Assembly (NCBI GenBank): GCA_029582165.1
Contig: CM055889.1
Location: 15,432,841 to 15,496,840, forward strand
Origin: Portulaca oleracea
Lineage: Eukaryota; Streptophyta; Magnoliopsida; Caryophyllales; Portulacaceae
Length of the DNA stretch: 64,000 nt
Reading direction: 5' to 3'
Shown: piece after piece, positions 46,401 to 58,289 of the stretch
How positions within the stretch are numbered: the first letter of the stretch is position 1
Layout of the letters: each line of letters starts with the position of its first letter
Made by a program: the position numbers and the translations under genes
Notes under the pieces: generated by a model
Database searches by the model: none
Told to the model about the DNA's origin: nothing
The model's input: the letters and a program-made list of their open reading frames with translations, nothing else

Positions 46401-49400
46401 ACTCAATAGTTAATGTGCCTGAGTTATTTCTTTTTTCTACTTTTTTAGTCTGCATTTATTTTGCTTTTTTGTGGTATCCATATGTAGGACTGATACATCC
46501 TACTAGATGGGGGGAGAATTAACAGAATTGAGGGAACAAGACGTGTGGTGACTAGGAGGCTTTAATAGTGCTTGGCTTTCTCCATCAGTTTAGAATGTTA
46601 CTCTCTTCTCACTTGTCATGACAATGATAAGCCAAAAAGAAATCCGTTATGGGTCTTATTGTCAGTCTAAGTTCTATTTCTTTTGGAGGGATGGGCTTTG
46701 AGATGTCACTTTAACTTTCTATTTTTCCGAATATATGTCAGTCTACAATTCCAATGCAATATCAAATGACTGTTTAACCATGTGTCCCCTTATTAATTGC
46801 TAATTCTGTTATTTCTTGGGAAGAAGAGAGAGTTGGTGTGAGTGACAAAGAAGGTAAAGCTGGGGTAAACACAACCTTTCTCCTTCAATTATTGTTGCCT
46901 TGGTTTCTTCGCTCATCCTGCAAATGACATATAATTTGGAAAGGAGGGAATATCTGCTAATTTGGATCTGTTAAGATGGATTATAGGTAATTGATTTATT
47001 TTGATGTGTTCAAAGTCAAGAAATTACCAAATAGAGATTCCAATGTTGAAAATGCACATTGATCTCACAAAATGTGTTCATTGTCATGGTTAAGAACGAT
47101 TCAGCAAAAGAGGTGCTAGTCTGCTAGATATGCTAATATTTATTTTTATTGTAACAATAGGAGGATGAACAATCCATTTATTCATAAGAAACTGCAATTC
47201 TTTTAATTGTCTTTTTTTTATAGTACAATTCTTTTAATTGTTTAAAGCTCGATTTTCTGGACTTTTCTTGTTTGTGGAGTATCTCTGCTGTATTCCAAGT
47301 ATTAACTTGTGTTGTGTCATATTATGATTGTATGGTTCACTGAAGCCTGTCGTTATCTGTTCAGATGTTCTTCAGTGCATTGATAGATGTTGCTGGGCAT
47401 GCTGGTAACGTAGATGCTGCCTTTGAGATTCTACGAGAAGCAAGTACTCAAGGGATGAATCCAGGAATCATTTCCTATAGTTCATTGATGGGGGCTTGTA
47501 GCAAGGTATGTCTGCATACATGATCTCCAGTATTAAACTAGAATATCAATTGTTATGGGAGAGAAGTTAAACAAAAAAGGGTGATTAATAATGCTAAATA
47601 TTTCTATATGCTGACTTTTATTGTATGTAACAAATCTAAAATAATGTTGTTATAAAACCCTATAAAACAAAAAATTCATGATAGAACAGAAGACTTAAAC
47701 AATAATTGACGAAATTAACTATGAATCAGTTAACCAAAAAAAGTAACTGTAAAACATTCATATTTTAGAATATAAAAAACCCTGTGGGCAGGGAGGGGGG
47801 GGGGGGGCGATTTGCATGGGAGACCCAAAAAAGAAAAAGAAAAAAAAAGAACCTCAAAACCGTATGGTGCTGTCATGTTGACTCATCATGTTCCACCCAA
47901 ATGATGCTTTTCGAGTGAACTCTGTCTGCCACTGGCTGAAATAGTGTATTTTGGCATTGACCAATCCTCCCCGAAAGGACAGAGTATCGTTTGTACTGAG
48001 CAGGCCATATGAAACTGAGTCCATGGCATGCCTACTGTCAGTTTTCCAGTTCTGTGAGTCAGTCACAACTTGCAGGGCCCATAAACTCCCACAGTTCTGT
48101 CAGTTTTCTAGTTGTGTGAGTCTGTTTAGGAGATGACATATTACAAAAACTTGCATCCATGAATAGCAGGGATTGGTTCTTTCATGTACCTTGATACTGA
48201 TCCGATCTCGCTTTCTGAGTTTTTGCTTTTTTTAGTTGGGGGTGGGGGGGTGTCAACTTCAGAGCACAATAGAATGCTCACCGTTCTGTCTGATTGCTTG
48301 CAAGAAGCATTGCAGAGGATTTCCATGGCATAAAATCGTGGGCTATTCTAAAAGTGACTGGATTTCAGTGAAGTTCCCGTTAAATTCTACCGTAGTAACT
48401 TGATTAGCTAGAACTTGGTTAACTTGTTTTCAAAGGAGGCAATAGTTTTTGACATTGTGCAATTGTTTTATGCCAGGCCTTCATGCTGCATGTCATATTT
48501 GATCCTACCAGAAATCCTTTTCCTTGCAATATTTTCCTCTGGAAGTTTTCTTTTTGCTGGTTGGAAGAGAGAGAGGGGAAGAGGGGGTGGGTGGGGGGGG
48601 GGGGGGTGGTGCTCTTCCTTATAAGTAATAAAATATGTATTAAAGGACACCAAGCGGATGTCATCCATAAAGGGAGACTTCACATAATTTTTTTAAAAAA
48701 ATTTAAACAAAACCTCAACGCCTTACACTCTCTACAGTAATCTTATCCACAATCCAAAATCGTCAACTCTTTACCACAATGCAAACATCAACATGAACTA
48801 AACAACATTGTCAAACAACATTTAGTTTTAGAACATTCCAATGTTGTTATCTGGAATATGAAAGTTCCTGACATGTATTCTGTGTTTATATGCTAAATTG
48901 GCTATCAGCCCTCCTAAGCCTCTTAGTGCAGAACTGCAGATTTGGGCTGCAATTTTTTACCATTCCGTTGTTTCTGGCTAAAGTGGCTTAATATTCTAGC
49001 TTCTATGAGTGCTACATTATGACTTGCCTACAATTTGGAATTTGTACTCGATTATTTTTTAATAAAGTCGTGTTGTTCGTCACTTTGTCTACCTTTCAGT
49101 GTAAAGCAGAGATTTCAATAGACAAGAAGGAAGCATTGTCCAACCTATTAGTGTTGGATTTTTTATAAATATGTCTATAAGATTGTGCTTGTTGGTAGTT
49201 GCTTTTAATTGAGATAAGCCTTTTGGTAGTATATCAAAAAATTTGGAAACTGGATATCCAAGCCACTGTGTTGCTGTGCACCTCATTGGAATTCTCAAAT
49301 GAAACATTGATGTATGGGTGGCTAATCTCTACCTCAGAGAATGATTCTACTTGAATCTAGGATGATGGCTGCAATGTGATTGTTTAATTGTGAATGATTA

Positions 49401-52400
49401 TCAATTTGGTATGAATAATGTCCATTCTGGTTTCAGACTCAGAATTGGGAGAAGGCACTGGAGCTATATGAGCAAATTAAAGCTTTGAGATTGAATCTTA
49501 CTGTTTCAACTGTGAATGCCTTAATCACTGCTTTGTGTAAGTTGCTCAAATTTTCTCTTTTTTGAACACTTGTTTTTCTGTTTCTTTAGTTGAATCTTCA
49601 CTGCCCCTTATTTAAGATCACTCTCCGTCCTGGTTTTCCTTTTTTTGGCTATCCATGGATCAGTTGCTTGCTATCTATCTCCTCACCCAGCAACCTTAGA
49701 AGCTAGAACAGAAGAAGACAAAGGATAACAAAGCACTGTGATGATTTATTATATAAATACCAAGATCCTTATATGATAGACAGATTGCCTTAATGGACGG
49801 ATAGTAGTGTTTGTGTTCCATTTCACATGATTAAGAAAAGAGGTGCATGGATTTTTCATCACGACATGATTAACAAAAGAGAATGCAGACCATAAATCAA
49901 ATCAAAAGAATCTAACAGATAAACCGACCAACTGAAAGGCTATCCAGCTTCTTCATGTGCACATCACATACTTCTCTACCAGTGGGTCTTCGCTGCTTAC
50001 CTTGAAATGGGCCACTCTGCAACACAGATTGTGGTGATGTATTTGCATCAGTTGCTCATGTTGGTGTTACTCCTTTAACCTTGATGCAGGTGATGCTGAC
50101 CAAATGCAGAAGGCTGTGGATGTTTTGTCAGAGATGAAGAAACTAGGCCTATGCCCCAATGAAGTCACTTACTCCGTTCTTTTAATGGGCAGTGAAAAGT
50201 AACTTCTCTGTTTTTGTTTTATTTTTGTTCATGTTCTTTTTTTTTTTTGAAAACTTTTTTGTTCATGTTCTTGGATTCATTACTGAGTCATATTTAGGCC
50301 TTGCATTTGGATCATCTTTTTCCAAAGTAAATATCCTATCAGTTGTCTTCTCTAAAGCGCCGACAATGAGCTGACTACTTGTGCCTCCTGTTATTTGCAG
50401 AAATGATGATTTGGAAGTTGGCCTCAGTCTTTTTTCTCAAGCTAAAGAAGACGGAGTTTCCTTCAACTTGATCATGTGCAAATGTCTTATACGTATGTTC
50501 AAAAGGGCCAACAATCTTCTTTATATCTAATGTACCATTAGCTCGCTACATAGCTACTAGCTTCCTTATTTCTAGGATTGTGCGTTATTTTCCATTCCGA
50601 TACATTTAGCTTCAGAGGCAGCGTTCTGTTAGCTTTGTGACACACCTTAAATGTGATCTGTTTTCCAGGAATGTGCTCACGCAGATTTGAAAATGCTTCA
50701 GCGATTGGTGAGCCTGTTTTCTCCTTTAAGTCTGGAAGGCCGCAGATTGATAGTAAATGGTATTTTAGCTTCCTTATTGACATTGTTGTGGATTTTAGGC
50801 TGCAGATTATCTTTAACTTAAGCAATATAACCCCCCCCCCCCACACACACACACAAAAAAAAAGGTGAACATACAAATAGTGATTAGTGAGAACTTGATG
50901 AATTATACTGCTGGTTTTTGTTTTGTGAACTTTTAGTCAATTTTTCTTTTTCCCAATTCTTTTTTCTTTTGGGGAAGGGAAGGGGGAGAGGAGCATATGA
51001 ACGACCTTGTTTTCTCGGGGAACATGTGGATAATACTGCAAATTATTGAATGCTCACTTATCCTTTTGTTTGTGTTTTCTCAGGACCTCCTTAGCTTTGA
51101 CAGTTTACCGTGAAGTTATTGGATCTGGTTTGACCCCTTCTTGGGAAATGCTGGCCCAAGTTTTAAGTTGTTTGCAGCTTCCTCAAGATGCAGTCTTGAA
51201 GAAAAGGCTGACTGAGACTTTGGGAATCAACACAGAAAAATTAAGGAATGCAAACCTCCTACCCCTAATAGATGGTTTCGGAGAATATGACCCTCGTGCC
51301 TTTTCTTTGTATGAGGTCAGTTCTATATGTTTACCTACATGGAAGTTATATGCAAAGCAGCATGACATCAAATTTTACAGTACATACCAGGTTCTCTTTC
51401 ATAGATGTGTATGGATGTGCCCGTGTTCCGTGTATTACTGCAAGGGCATTGTCGATGCTGCTGATAATGCTGGTTGTGAATTTTTTTTTTTATTGTTACA
51501 AGACTTTTACCCCTTGAACTCTCTGAAGCAGTAAGGAAATCCAGAGGTCACATGCAAGTATGGTGATTGCTTGTGATTTTTTCATGGGAGTCATTTTGTA
51601 TATGTGTATCCAAAGTGCTTTTTGCTGACCTGATACCAAAAATGCATATAACTAGAGGCACAGCACAATATCTGTAAGTAGGAATCTGCTGAGCTAGAAA
51701 TCTGACTAACATGTTAATAGCATATATAACCTGAATATTTTCTTCGGGTGCTGGTTTGTTTTCTTCAATGCAGAGTTTTCTTATATTCTCAACTTATTAT
51801 ATTATCTAATGGCATTATCTGGACGGTACTCATTTCAGGAAGCTGCTTCACTAGGCGTTGTACCAACTGTATCTTTTAAAGAAAGCCCCATCTTCATTGA
51901 TGCCAGAAGTATGAGCATTGATATAGCTGAAGTAAGTGCCTTTACCTGGGGTTTCTTGTTCTCTTAACTTCCCTGAGCCCTCTGCTGAAGTTGATCAAAA
52001 TAAATTTCTCCAAGGCTAACATGATTATTTGATATGGATGCTGTAATATACCGTTCAACACTACTATGGTCATTTACTTTTGAATCGCAGTTCATCCCGT
52101 GATTCATTTTTTGTTTCTTCCAGTAATGAACTGCCAAGAAAGGCATTATGTATTCATGATTGGTATTTTGATTTTAGCTTCAAAAGTTGAGCCTGAAGCA
52201 AGAAATTCTTGTGGGATATTTCCTTTCAAATTTTTTGGGAACTTGCATTGCCTTACTAGCAAGACTGTGGGATAATTAAGAGGAGGTGGGCGAACAAGTT
52301 GGGGTGTGGGTGCTTGAAAAAAACTGCATGTAATTACAATGTCTTATGCGTTGTCACTTCAAACTAATATGCTGCCTTAAATTCTTAGGTATATATCCTA

Positions 52401-53936
52401 ACCATTCTAAAAGGACTCAAGCATCGGCTGGCTGCTGGTATGTTATGTATTTCTTGCATTCATGGTTGATCTCCCCCCCCCCCCCCCCTCTTCTCGTCTT
52501 CTATTCGATTCAAATGATCCCCTTTCATTAAAGGACATCTGCGTGATGAATATATACATGCTAGGAAAATGTTTTTTTGCAATGCCTCAAACATCAAACA
52601 AAACCTCAACTCCTCAAGTTGGGTTGTTTTCATTTGTAAGCCTTGAGGTTGCCATTATTGCTTATTAGACTCATGGACTGTCTCTGAAAATATTCTTTCC
52701 TGTGATTTCTTTTTAATATCCTGGCATTTGGTCAAATAATCATGCAACCTTTTGGAGTGCTTGCCGTGAAATCCTGAAAGAAACAGGAGCTTTTGATGCG
52801 TTGAGACTTGAGATGCCAGTTCAGCATTTCAAGAATATTTTCATCAAGGTGCTCTATGTTTGGAGGTGTACAGCCTTGGATAGGATGCTAGCTAAGCATC
52901 TATCCCTTTGCCATTGATTTTAATATTTTCTGTTCATTTCCATACATAAAAATGAAATTGTCGTTTGAAATTCAAGATGATGATGAGAGTCTTGCAGAGA
53001 AGTTTGTATAATTCATTTTGATGCCACTGCCGTGTTGTCTTTCTTCTGGAGCTGCTTTCTGTGCCATTCTGGTCATGATTTGTGTACAAACTTCTATCTC
53101 ATTTTTAGCATTTCAGGAACTCTTGAGCATACTGTGATCTTTAGCTATTTTCCGCATTTTATTTTTCTCTCGTATCTATGGAAGAACTGGTATATCTATT
53201 TCTGCTTTTGTTTTTTATTTTTATTTTTATTTAGGATATATTCATTTGTTACAAATGGACAATTGCATGCTTTGTGCAAATCATTTCTGGCAAAGTACTT
53301 CATCAGAACTAGCAAAGATAGACTGTATGATCCATTGGGTGACTAGGTTAACAAATACATGAAGAATATTGACTGTGCATATTTTCCCACTTCTGCAGGT
53401 GCGAAGTTGCCCAGTATTACTATTTCATTGCCCACGGAGATGACAGAAATTTCATGTCCTAAAGGCGACAGATCTATCAATATATCAGGAAGGTGAGATA
53501 TGCCCCATAAGGTTCCAAGCAAGTAAATAGACTGTCATTCTTTCGCGGACCATTATAATTTTGGGATTGCTTTGGCGGATAATCAGAACAGTAGTAGTAC
53601 ATTATTTTTGGCCACCTTGATGGTGTGAAGTAACTAACCATAGAATTATTTCTATAGGAGAGAGATTGAATGTTGCATATGTACTTGTATTTTTTCAGGG
53701 TTAGTCAGGCAGTAGGAGCATTACTTCGTCGCTTAAAGCTACCTTATCAAGGGGGTGAATCACATGGAAAGATCAGAGTCAGTGCACTTGCTGTAAAGAA
53801 ATGGCTTCAGCCTAAACTTGTTGCTCCTTCAGTCAATGGGAAACAACCACAGTTGGGCTTGTCCCAATTAAGATTAGCAAGTGGCATAACTCATCAACAA
53901 CGCAACATTCGTACTGGGAACCTCTCCTTGTACTAA
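40374..53936 (+). CDS. MRL1: Chloroplast PPR protein MRL1 homologue (rbcL mRNA maturation), 19 exons, 1155 aa
   Basis: Exons: 40374-40733, 42616-43477, 43614-43827, 44450-44513, 44601-44745, 44923-45038, 45524-45652, 45790-45963, 46069-46233, 47365-47505, 49437-49536, 50090-50198, 50401-50492, 50669-50759, 51084-51315, 51839-51931, 52389-52437, 53399-53492, 53699-53936. All introns are GT-AG and phases agree. The first 60 residues are Ser-rich like a transit peptide, with a hydrophobic Ala/Val segment at about 80-105. Residues 121-480 are acidic and low-complexity. P-class PPR repeats run from about 501 to 850 ('HTYGALIDGCARAGQ', 'VVFNALITACGQSG', 'FFSALIDVAGHAGN'). The C-terminal domain holds 'GLKHRLAAGAKLP', 'GALLRRLKLPYQGG' and 'QQRNIRTGNLSLY', diagnostic of MRL1. 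MRL1 stabilises rbcL transcripts in Arabidopsis and Chlamydomonas, so action in the chloroplast stroma is inferred. Confidence 0.93.
41512..41768. mobile_element. Stowaway MITE in intron 1 of the MRL1-like gene
   Basis: Starts CTCCCTTCATTCTATATTAA and ends with the complement of TTCCCTCCGTTCCATATTAA, flanked by TA at 41510-41511 and 41769-41770. The length (257 bp), TIR and TA duplication all fit Stowaway (Tc1/mariner-related). A lone half-end (CTCCGTCCCATATAATCTACC) lies at about 42345. Confidence 0.8.
42979..43257 (+). repeat. In-frame tandem duplication in exon 2 of the MRL1-like gene
   Basis: Unit 1 (42979-43119, residues 242-288) and unit 2 (43120-43257, residues 289-334) both read E(I/V)SE..., GRDTDLN, MVEINGT, VDTAP and end ESNH. 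They differ by a one-residue length change and scattered substitutions. They lie in the acidic region before the PPR repeats, which varies in this family. Confidence 0.88.
47506..49436 (+). other. Long intron 10 of the MRL1-like gene with several G runs
   Basis: 1931 nt. G runs stand at 47795-47807, 48239-48250 (interrupted by one T) and 48579-48609 (several blocks, longest 14). The last could form a G-quadruplex on the transcribed RNA. No gene or bounded transposon is seen. Confidence 0.6.
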
Positions 53937-55264
53937 CAGCAACAACCTGTAAGTCGTTAGCCACAAACATTATTAACTGTATGAGTTGTATTTTCCATTT
54001 TCTGTACAACATATAGTCAGCCTACGTTCACAAGTTTTGTCCTGTAAATCATCTTATATATGTGTATAGCAAAATGTCGAAAGCATTTTTTATTACATGG
54101 AAGCATTGAATACATTGCCAAATGCTGAGTGAAATTTCTCTGTAAATAGCCCCGACACAGAATCAAGCGCTACATGAAGAAGGTTGCACTAACTCAGTCT
54201 ACTCAGATCTTCACTACATCTTGAACCAGGGGCTCAGGGCAGTGATTGGTATGATGGCATAGTCTTTTAGATTAGTTGGGTGAAGATCTTGCCATCTTGG
54301 TAAAGAGTAGAGAATTCCATGATGATAAAACTTGTGTAATTCCAATCAATGCAGTATCTGAGAATATGTTGGCAGTGGCTTTCATCACAAGGCAACTGCC
54401 AAGAACAATGCTGAGAAACTGACATCTCAAGTTCTCAATTTCTTTGTAGTTAGGTTTATTATATCCTTTCCTTATTTTACCTTACCGTACCTTACCATAT
54501 TTTCTAAAAACAATCAAAGTTTCAAACCAATGGCATTTTATTTTCCCCAAAAAATTTCAGAATTTAATAATAAAATATTTTTACTCCACCACTAACTTAC
54601 CACAAATTATTTCCTTACACTTCCTTTCCTTACTGACCTTATTTTACTACCTTAATTCTGCCACTCTAAAGAACATGCCAATAAACTATCGATGTTCTTA
54701 AACGCATGAACGACTATCTAAAAATATTAGCACTCTTTATTAAAGGATTTAAAGTTAAAACAACTAATTGGTCAATAATATTAACTTACCCTACCATTTA
54801 ATTATGTAAAAATGAAACAAAAATGAATTTCGGACAATAATATACTAAAGTTTAGGAGTATTTGATGCTCATAACAACCTTTGCTATTGGATATCAATAT
54901 ACTTATTTTGGCCTTATTTGTTTGGGTTATTAACTATGAAGGACAGTCCACTAGGCCATTTGACCCTAAACTCCTCTCAAGATTATGAGATCCCAAATTG
55001 AAACTATTGGCAGGCCAAGCGTACATCTCTTAATTTTTTTTTTTTTTGTTCCAATTTTTGATTTGCTGCCAATTTTTAAAAATTTGTTGCCCCAAAAAAA
55101 AAAAAAAAAACTCTAGCACCTTAGGTTTCATTCTTCTTCTCTCTTTTGTTGTTTCATTAGATTGGGTTAAGGGAATTCTACCATTCATCTCTTCTTTCTT
55201 CACATTTTCATTCTTCTCTTTAAAAAAAAAAAAATAAATACCCAGAAATTCCTCCCCCTTTATT
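53937..55264. other. 3' flank of the MRL1-like gene and intergenic DNA
   Basis: The 3' UTR probably ends between 54080 and 54420. The segment 54480-54680 is poor in G and may be an old MITE related in style to that at 12134. Bases 54831-54880 resemble the end of the 16219-16772 foldback family. A/T homopolymers stand at 55036-55047, 55095-55111 and 55222-55233. Confidence 0.45.
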
Positions 55265-55385
55265 CATCTTTGGAGCTGATAAAGTTGAAATCTTTGGGAA
55301 TTTTTCGGGTACCCATTTCACTGATCTCTATGCCCCCCACAACAATTGGAATTTTTCGGGTACCCATCTTTGGAGCTGATAAAGT
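55265..55385. repeat. Shuffled local repeats at the 3' end of a LINE fragment
   Basis: CATCTTTGGAGCTGATAAAGT occurs at 55265-55285 and 55365-55385, and GGAATTTTTCGGGTACCCAT at 55297-55316 and 55348-55367. The order differs between the copies, so this is not a simple tandem copy. Confidence 0.8.
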
Positions 55386-56173
55386 CTATGGATGTAGTAA
55401 TTCCTCCATTCCCACACCACAACAATTGTGGAAGACACTACTGCAGCAGCCAAATTCTTGACAGCTCCATTCCTCTTCACATTCCTCCAATTGGTTAACC
55501 AATGCTGCACAGAACTGAAAACAGATTTCAAACCGAATTTTCTCCCATAAAAATCCAGAATCTGTCTTATGAACCTGCATTCTGAGGAAAGTTGGTCAAT
55601 TGATGCTTCCCCCTCATCACAGAAGCAACATTTTGACATAATTAGACTACCATGAGCTATTAACCGTTCAGCCACAGGGAGCTTGTTATGAGCTGTAACC
55701 CAGGCTATAAAACTGTGTCTAGGAGGTGAAATTCCATTCCACACTATGTGATACCACTGCCATTTTTCATCAGTAGAGAGAAGACCAAGGTAGCACTTTT
55801 TGACAGAAAATCCTCCATTAAATTCACCAAGCCACTTCCAATTCGACTCATCATCTTGCTTAATTTTCTCTTTCACCTTACAAACTTGTTTCCAACACCA
55901 AGAACCCGTGACAGGAGAGTTATATTGCCACCAATTATGATCTTTTACATACCTTTCATGCACCCATCTAACCCACAGATTGTCTTTTTTCTGAGCAATA
56001 TTCCAAACCAGCTTTCCAATTGTAGCAAGATTCCATAACCTTGGATTTCTTAGGCCCAAACCACCTAGCTTCTTTAGTAAACAAACAGTATCCCAAGCAA
56101 CAAGAGGGGTCCTTTGATAATTACAATCCCCAGACTACAAATATTTCCTGCAAACTTTGATGATTTGTTCAAT

Positions 56174-56230
<57 letters not shown>
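55328..56230 (-). pseudogene. LINE ORF2 tail (zf-RVT region), truncated
   Basis: On the minus strand from about 56174 ('IIKVCRKYLW') through 'VAWDTVCLLKKLGGLGLRNPRLW', 'SVKKCY', 'WNGISPPRHSFIAWV' and 'CCFCDEG', ending at a stop at 55328. This is the region after the reverse transcriptase in plant LINE ORF2, with the CCFC Cys pair of the zinc-finger segment. The frame is open for 243 codons from 56059, which suggests a fairly young insertion. Endonuclease and RT are missing, cut at a TA microsatellite. No RNase H is seen after the stop. Confidence 0.8.
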
Positions 56231-56233
<3 letters not shown>

Positions 56234-56323
56234 AACAGTATCCCAAGCAACAAGAGGGGTCCTTTGATAATTACAATCCCCAGACTACAAATAGTTCCTG
56301 CAAACTTTGATGATTTGTTCAAT

Positions 56324-56374
<51 letters not shown>
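56081..56374. repeat. Young tandem duplication (about 150 bp) including a (TA)n tract
   Basis: Units 56081-56230 and 56231-56374 both start ACAAACAGTATCCCAAGCAA and end in a (TA)n run. Apart from run length they differ by one base that I can see (ATATTTCC versus ATAGTTCC). The unit lies inside the LINE fragment, so it arose after that insertion, perhaps by slippage or unequal exchange at the TA tract. Alternatively it could be an assembly artefact. Confidence 0.9.
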
Positions 56375-56377
<3 letters not shown>

Positions 56378-56465
56378 GGATATATAATACATGATCTCGC
56401 ATTTCTTCTTTTCTTGCATGCATTCAGAAGCAAAATATAGTACCTAAAAATGTTATAGTACTCTT

Positions 56466-56835
56466 TTTGGAAAATTGGAATTTGATAATACAAATTTTGG
56501 AGGTAATAATGTTTAACGAACTCAAGTTGGGAAATCTTTTCAACTGTTCCCTACTTTTAATCATGTTTCTTCTAGCGGGTGACCATCTTCTTTGACTCAC
56601 TAGAAAAGTGACATAGAGGCTAAGCGTAGGCACATTCTAGAACAAAGATGATGATTTACCATGTCCATGTGCACATGTTCAGTCATTACCTCTACTTTTC
56701 TGGTGAGTCAAACACGGTGGTTGCTGTTAGAAAACAAATAATGAGAAGCGGGGTACAGTAGAAAGGATTTTCTAACTTGAATCGTTAAAAGTTACTACCT
56801 CCAAAATTTGGATTATTAGTTCCAATTTTCCTTTT
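56466..56835. mobile_element. Foldback MITE with about 160-bp arms
   Basis: The left arm starts GGAAAATTGGAATTTGATAA (56469) and the right arm ends with the imperfect complement (TCCAATTTTCC at about 56831). The shared core is CAAATTTTGGAGGTA. Arms pair loosely over about 160 bp around a short centre near 56660. T-runs on both sides hide the target duplication. Confidence 0.65.
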
Positions 56836-57497
56836 TTTTTTTTGAAATATTGAGCCATTAATCAAAACCTAATATTGAATATAGAACATTTAACAAAAAT
56901 TGACATTGAAGTGCCTACCTTTTTGGAGAAATTATTTTCAACACTCCAAATTTTCAAACTAATTTTATTCCATTTCTATAAAGGTTTACTTTTCGACTGC
57001 AAATGAGAATGGTTAATGTATACGGTAGGCCGATTATGTTTGTAACACATTTCTCTTTGTAATTAACTCTTTTAAAACTCTAAAACCACCAAAAAAAAAA
57101 AAAAATCAATCCCCACTTTGTTATTCTTTGGGTTTTCTCCTCTTCCCCTCATCTTCAGTTCATATATTTTTTTTCCCTTCTGAAATTATTGCAATAATTC
57201 AATACAAAAAATCAAAACTTACTTAAGGCAAGTTTCCAGTTGAATTAGCTCATCGCTAAATGCTAGTGAGCAATCTTTCTTTCTATAATTTGAAATTTTG
57301 GGAGATGACTGAAGGACCCGGTTTTTTCGTATCATCTTTGTGTGTTCAATTACAGAGGTTGGTCTTTTGCGATTTTGAAGGGAGTTACTTAGAGAGATAA
57401 ATGAGTTATACGCATATTACTGGTATTGTACACATTAAACACTCTCATTAACTTTTATCGCCGAAAGTAAGCCTGTGAGGGATTTTAAAAAAATAAC
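56836..57497. other. Intergenic AT-rich DNA, no feature seen
   Basis: No ORF or bounded repeat could be supported. Confidence 0.5.
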
Positions 57498-58183
57498 TGT
57501 CAATTGTAGTTATAGTGGAAGCAAACGGGATGATGGAAATTACGAAAAATTTTCGGAACAGAATTAAGCGACAAAATTGAACACCAATTTTACGTGGAAA
57601 ACCGAAGAACTCGAAGAAAAATCCATGGACGGTGACAGTCAAAAATAATCCACTATGAGAAAAAGGAGTACAAATCAATAACTATCATAAGGTATGATAC
57701 GATCAACAATGGAGATTACAATACAATCTCTCAACTCGCAATTTCACTAGGGATAACAATATATAGTGGAACACGAAAAAAAATTGGTGAAATTCTATCT
57801 TTCTCAATATTTTTCTCTCTAAAATATCTGATACAACTCCCGCCTTAACTGACGACTAGGAGAATAAATAGGGTTAAAAATAACATAACCCACGTTGCAC
57901 ACGAAAGGTAACCGACTATGCGTGTAGAATAGCCAGAGACTCGGGGAGCGTCATGAGACATTGGTGGTGTCGACACTCGACGTAGTTGGCACCTATGAGA
58001 CGTTGGTTGCGTCTCTTCGGAGCAGCTAGTGCCTCCAGGTTGCAGCCAATGCCTTTGGCGTGCCATCTTGCTCCAGCTTCTATTTAAGGCGTGGGTTGCA
58101 CCTCTTCGAATGCGGCCAGCGGCTACTCCCTTCCTAGCCCGTTAGGATCCTTAAGAGTGTCCAATGCTCCATAAAACCCAACA
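57498..58183 (-). repeat. 3' LTR of the copia element
   Basis: On the minus strand it begins TGTTGGGTTT right after the RNase H end and a purine-rich stretch (GGTAGAGA). A TATTTATTCTCC TATA-like site is near 57870, and it may end ...AATTGACA at 57498. The right-hand limit (5' end, 58183) is firmer than the left. Without a second LTR the length (about 690 bp) cannot be confirmed. Confidence 0.5.
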
Positions 58184-58289
58184 ATCTCTACCTAAGACCA
58201 TGATTCGACTCATCAGTCCAAATAAGGACCTCGACTGTTGCCATCAACACGCCCCTCTGTAGGGCGTGGGCCGTGTGGCCCCGATGGGC

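Noticed and set aside
48419..48740. Small ORFs on both strands in intron 10 of the MRL1-like gene
   Set aside because: They span a G-run and lie between confirmed exons; no homology.
56074..56493. 139-codon ORF with Tyr-Ile repeats
   Set aside because: Produced by the TA microsatellite and the duplicated LINE fragment.
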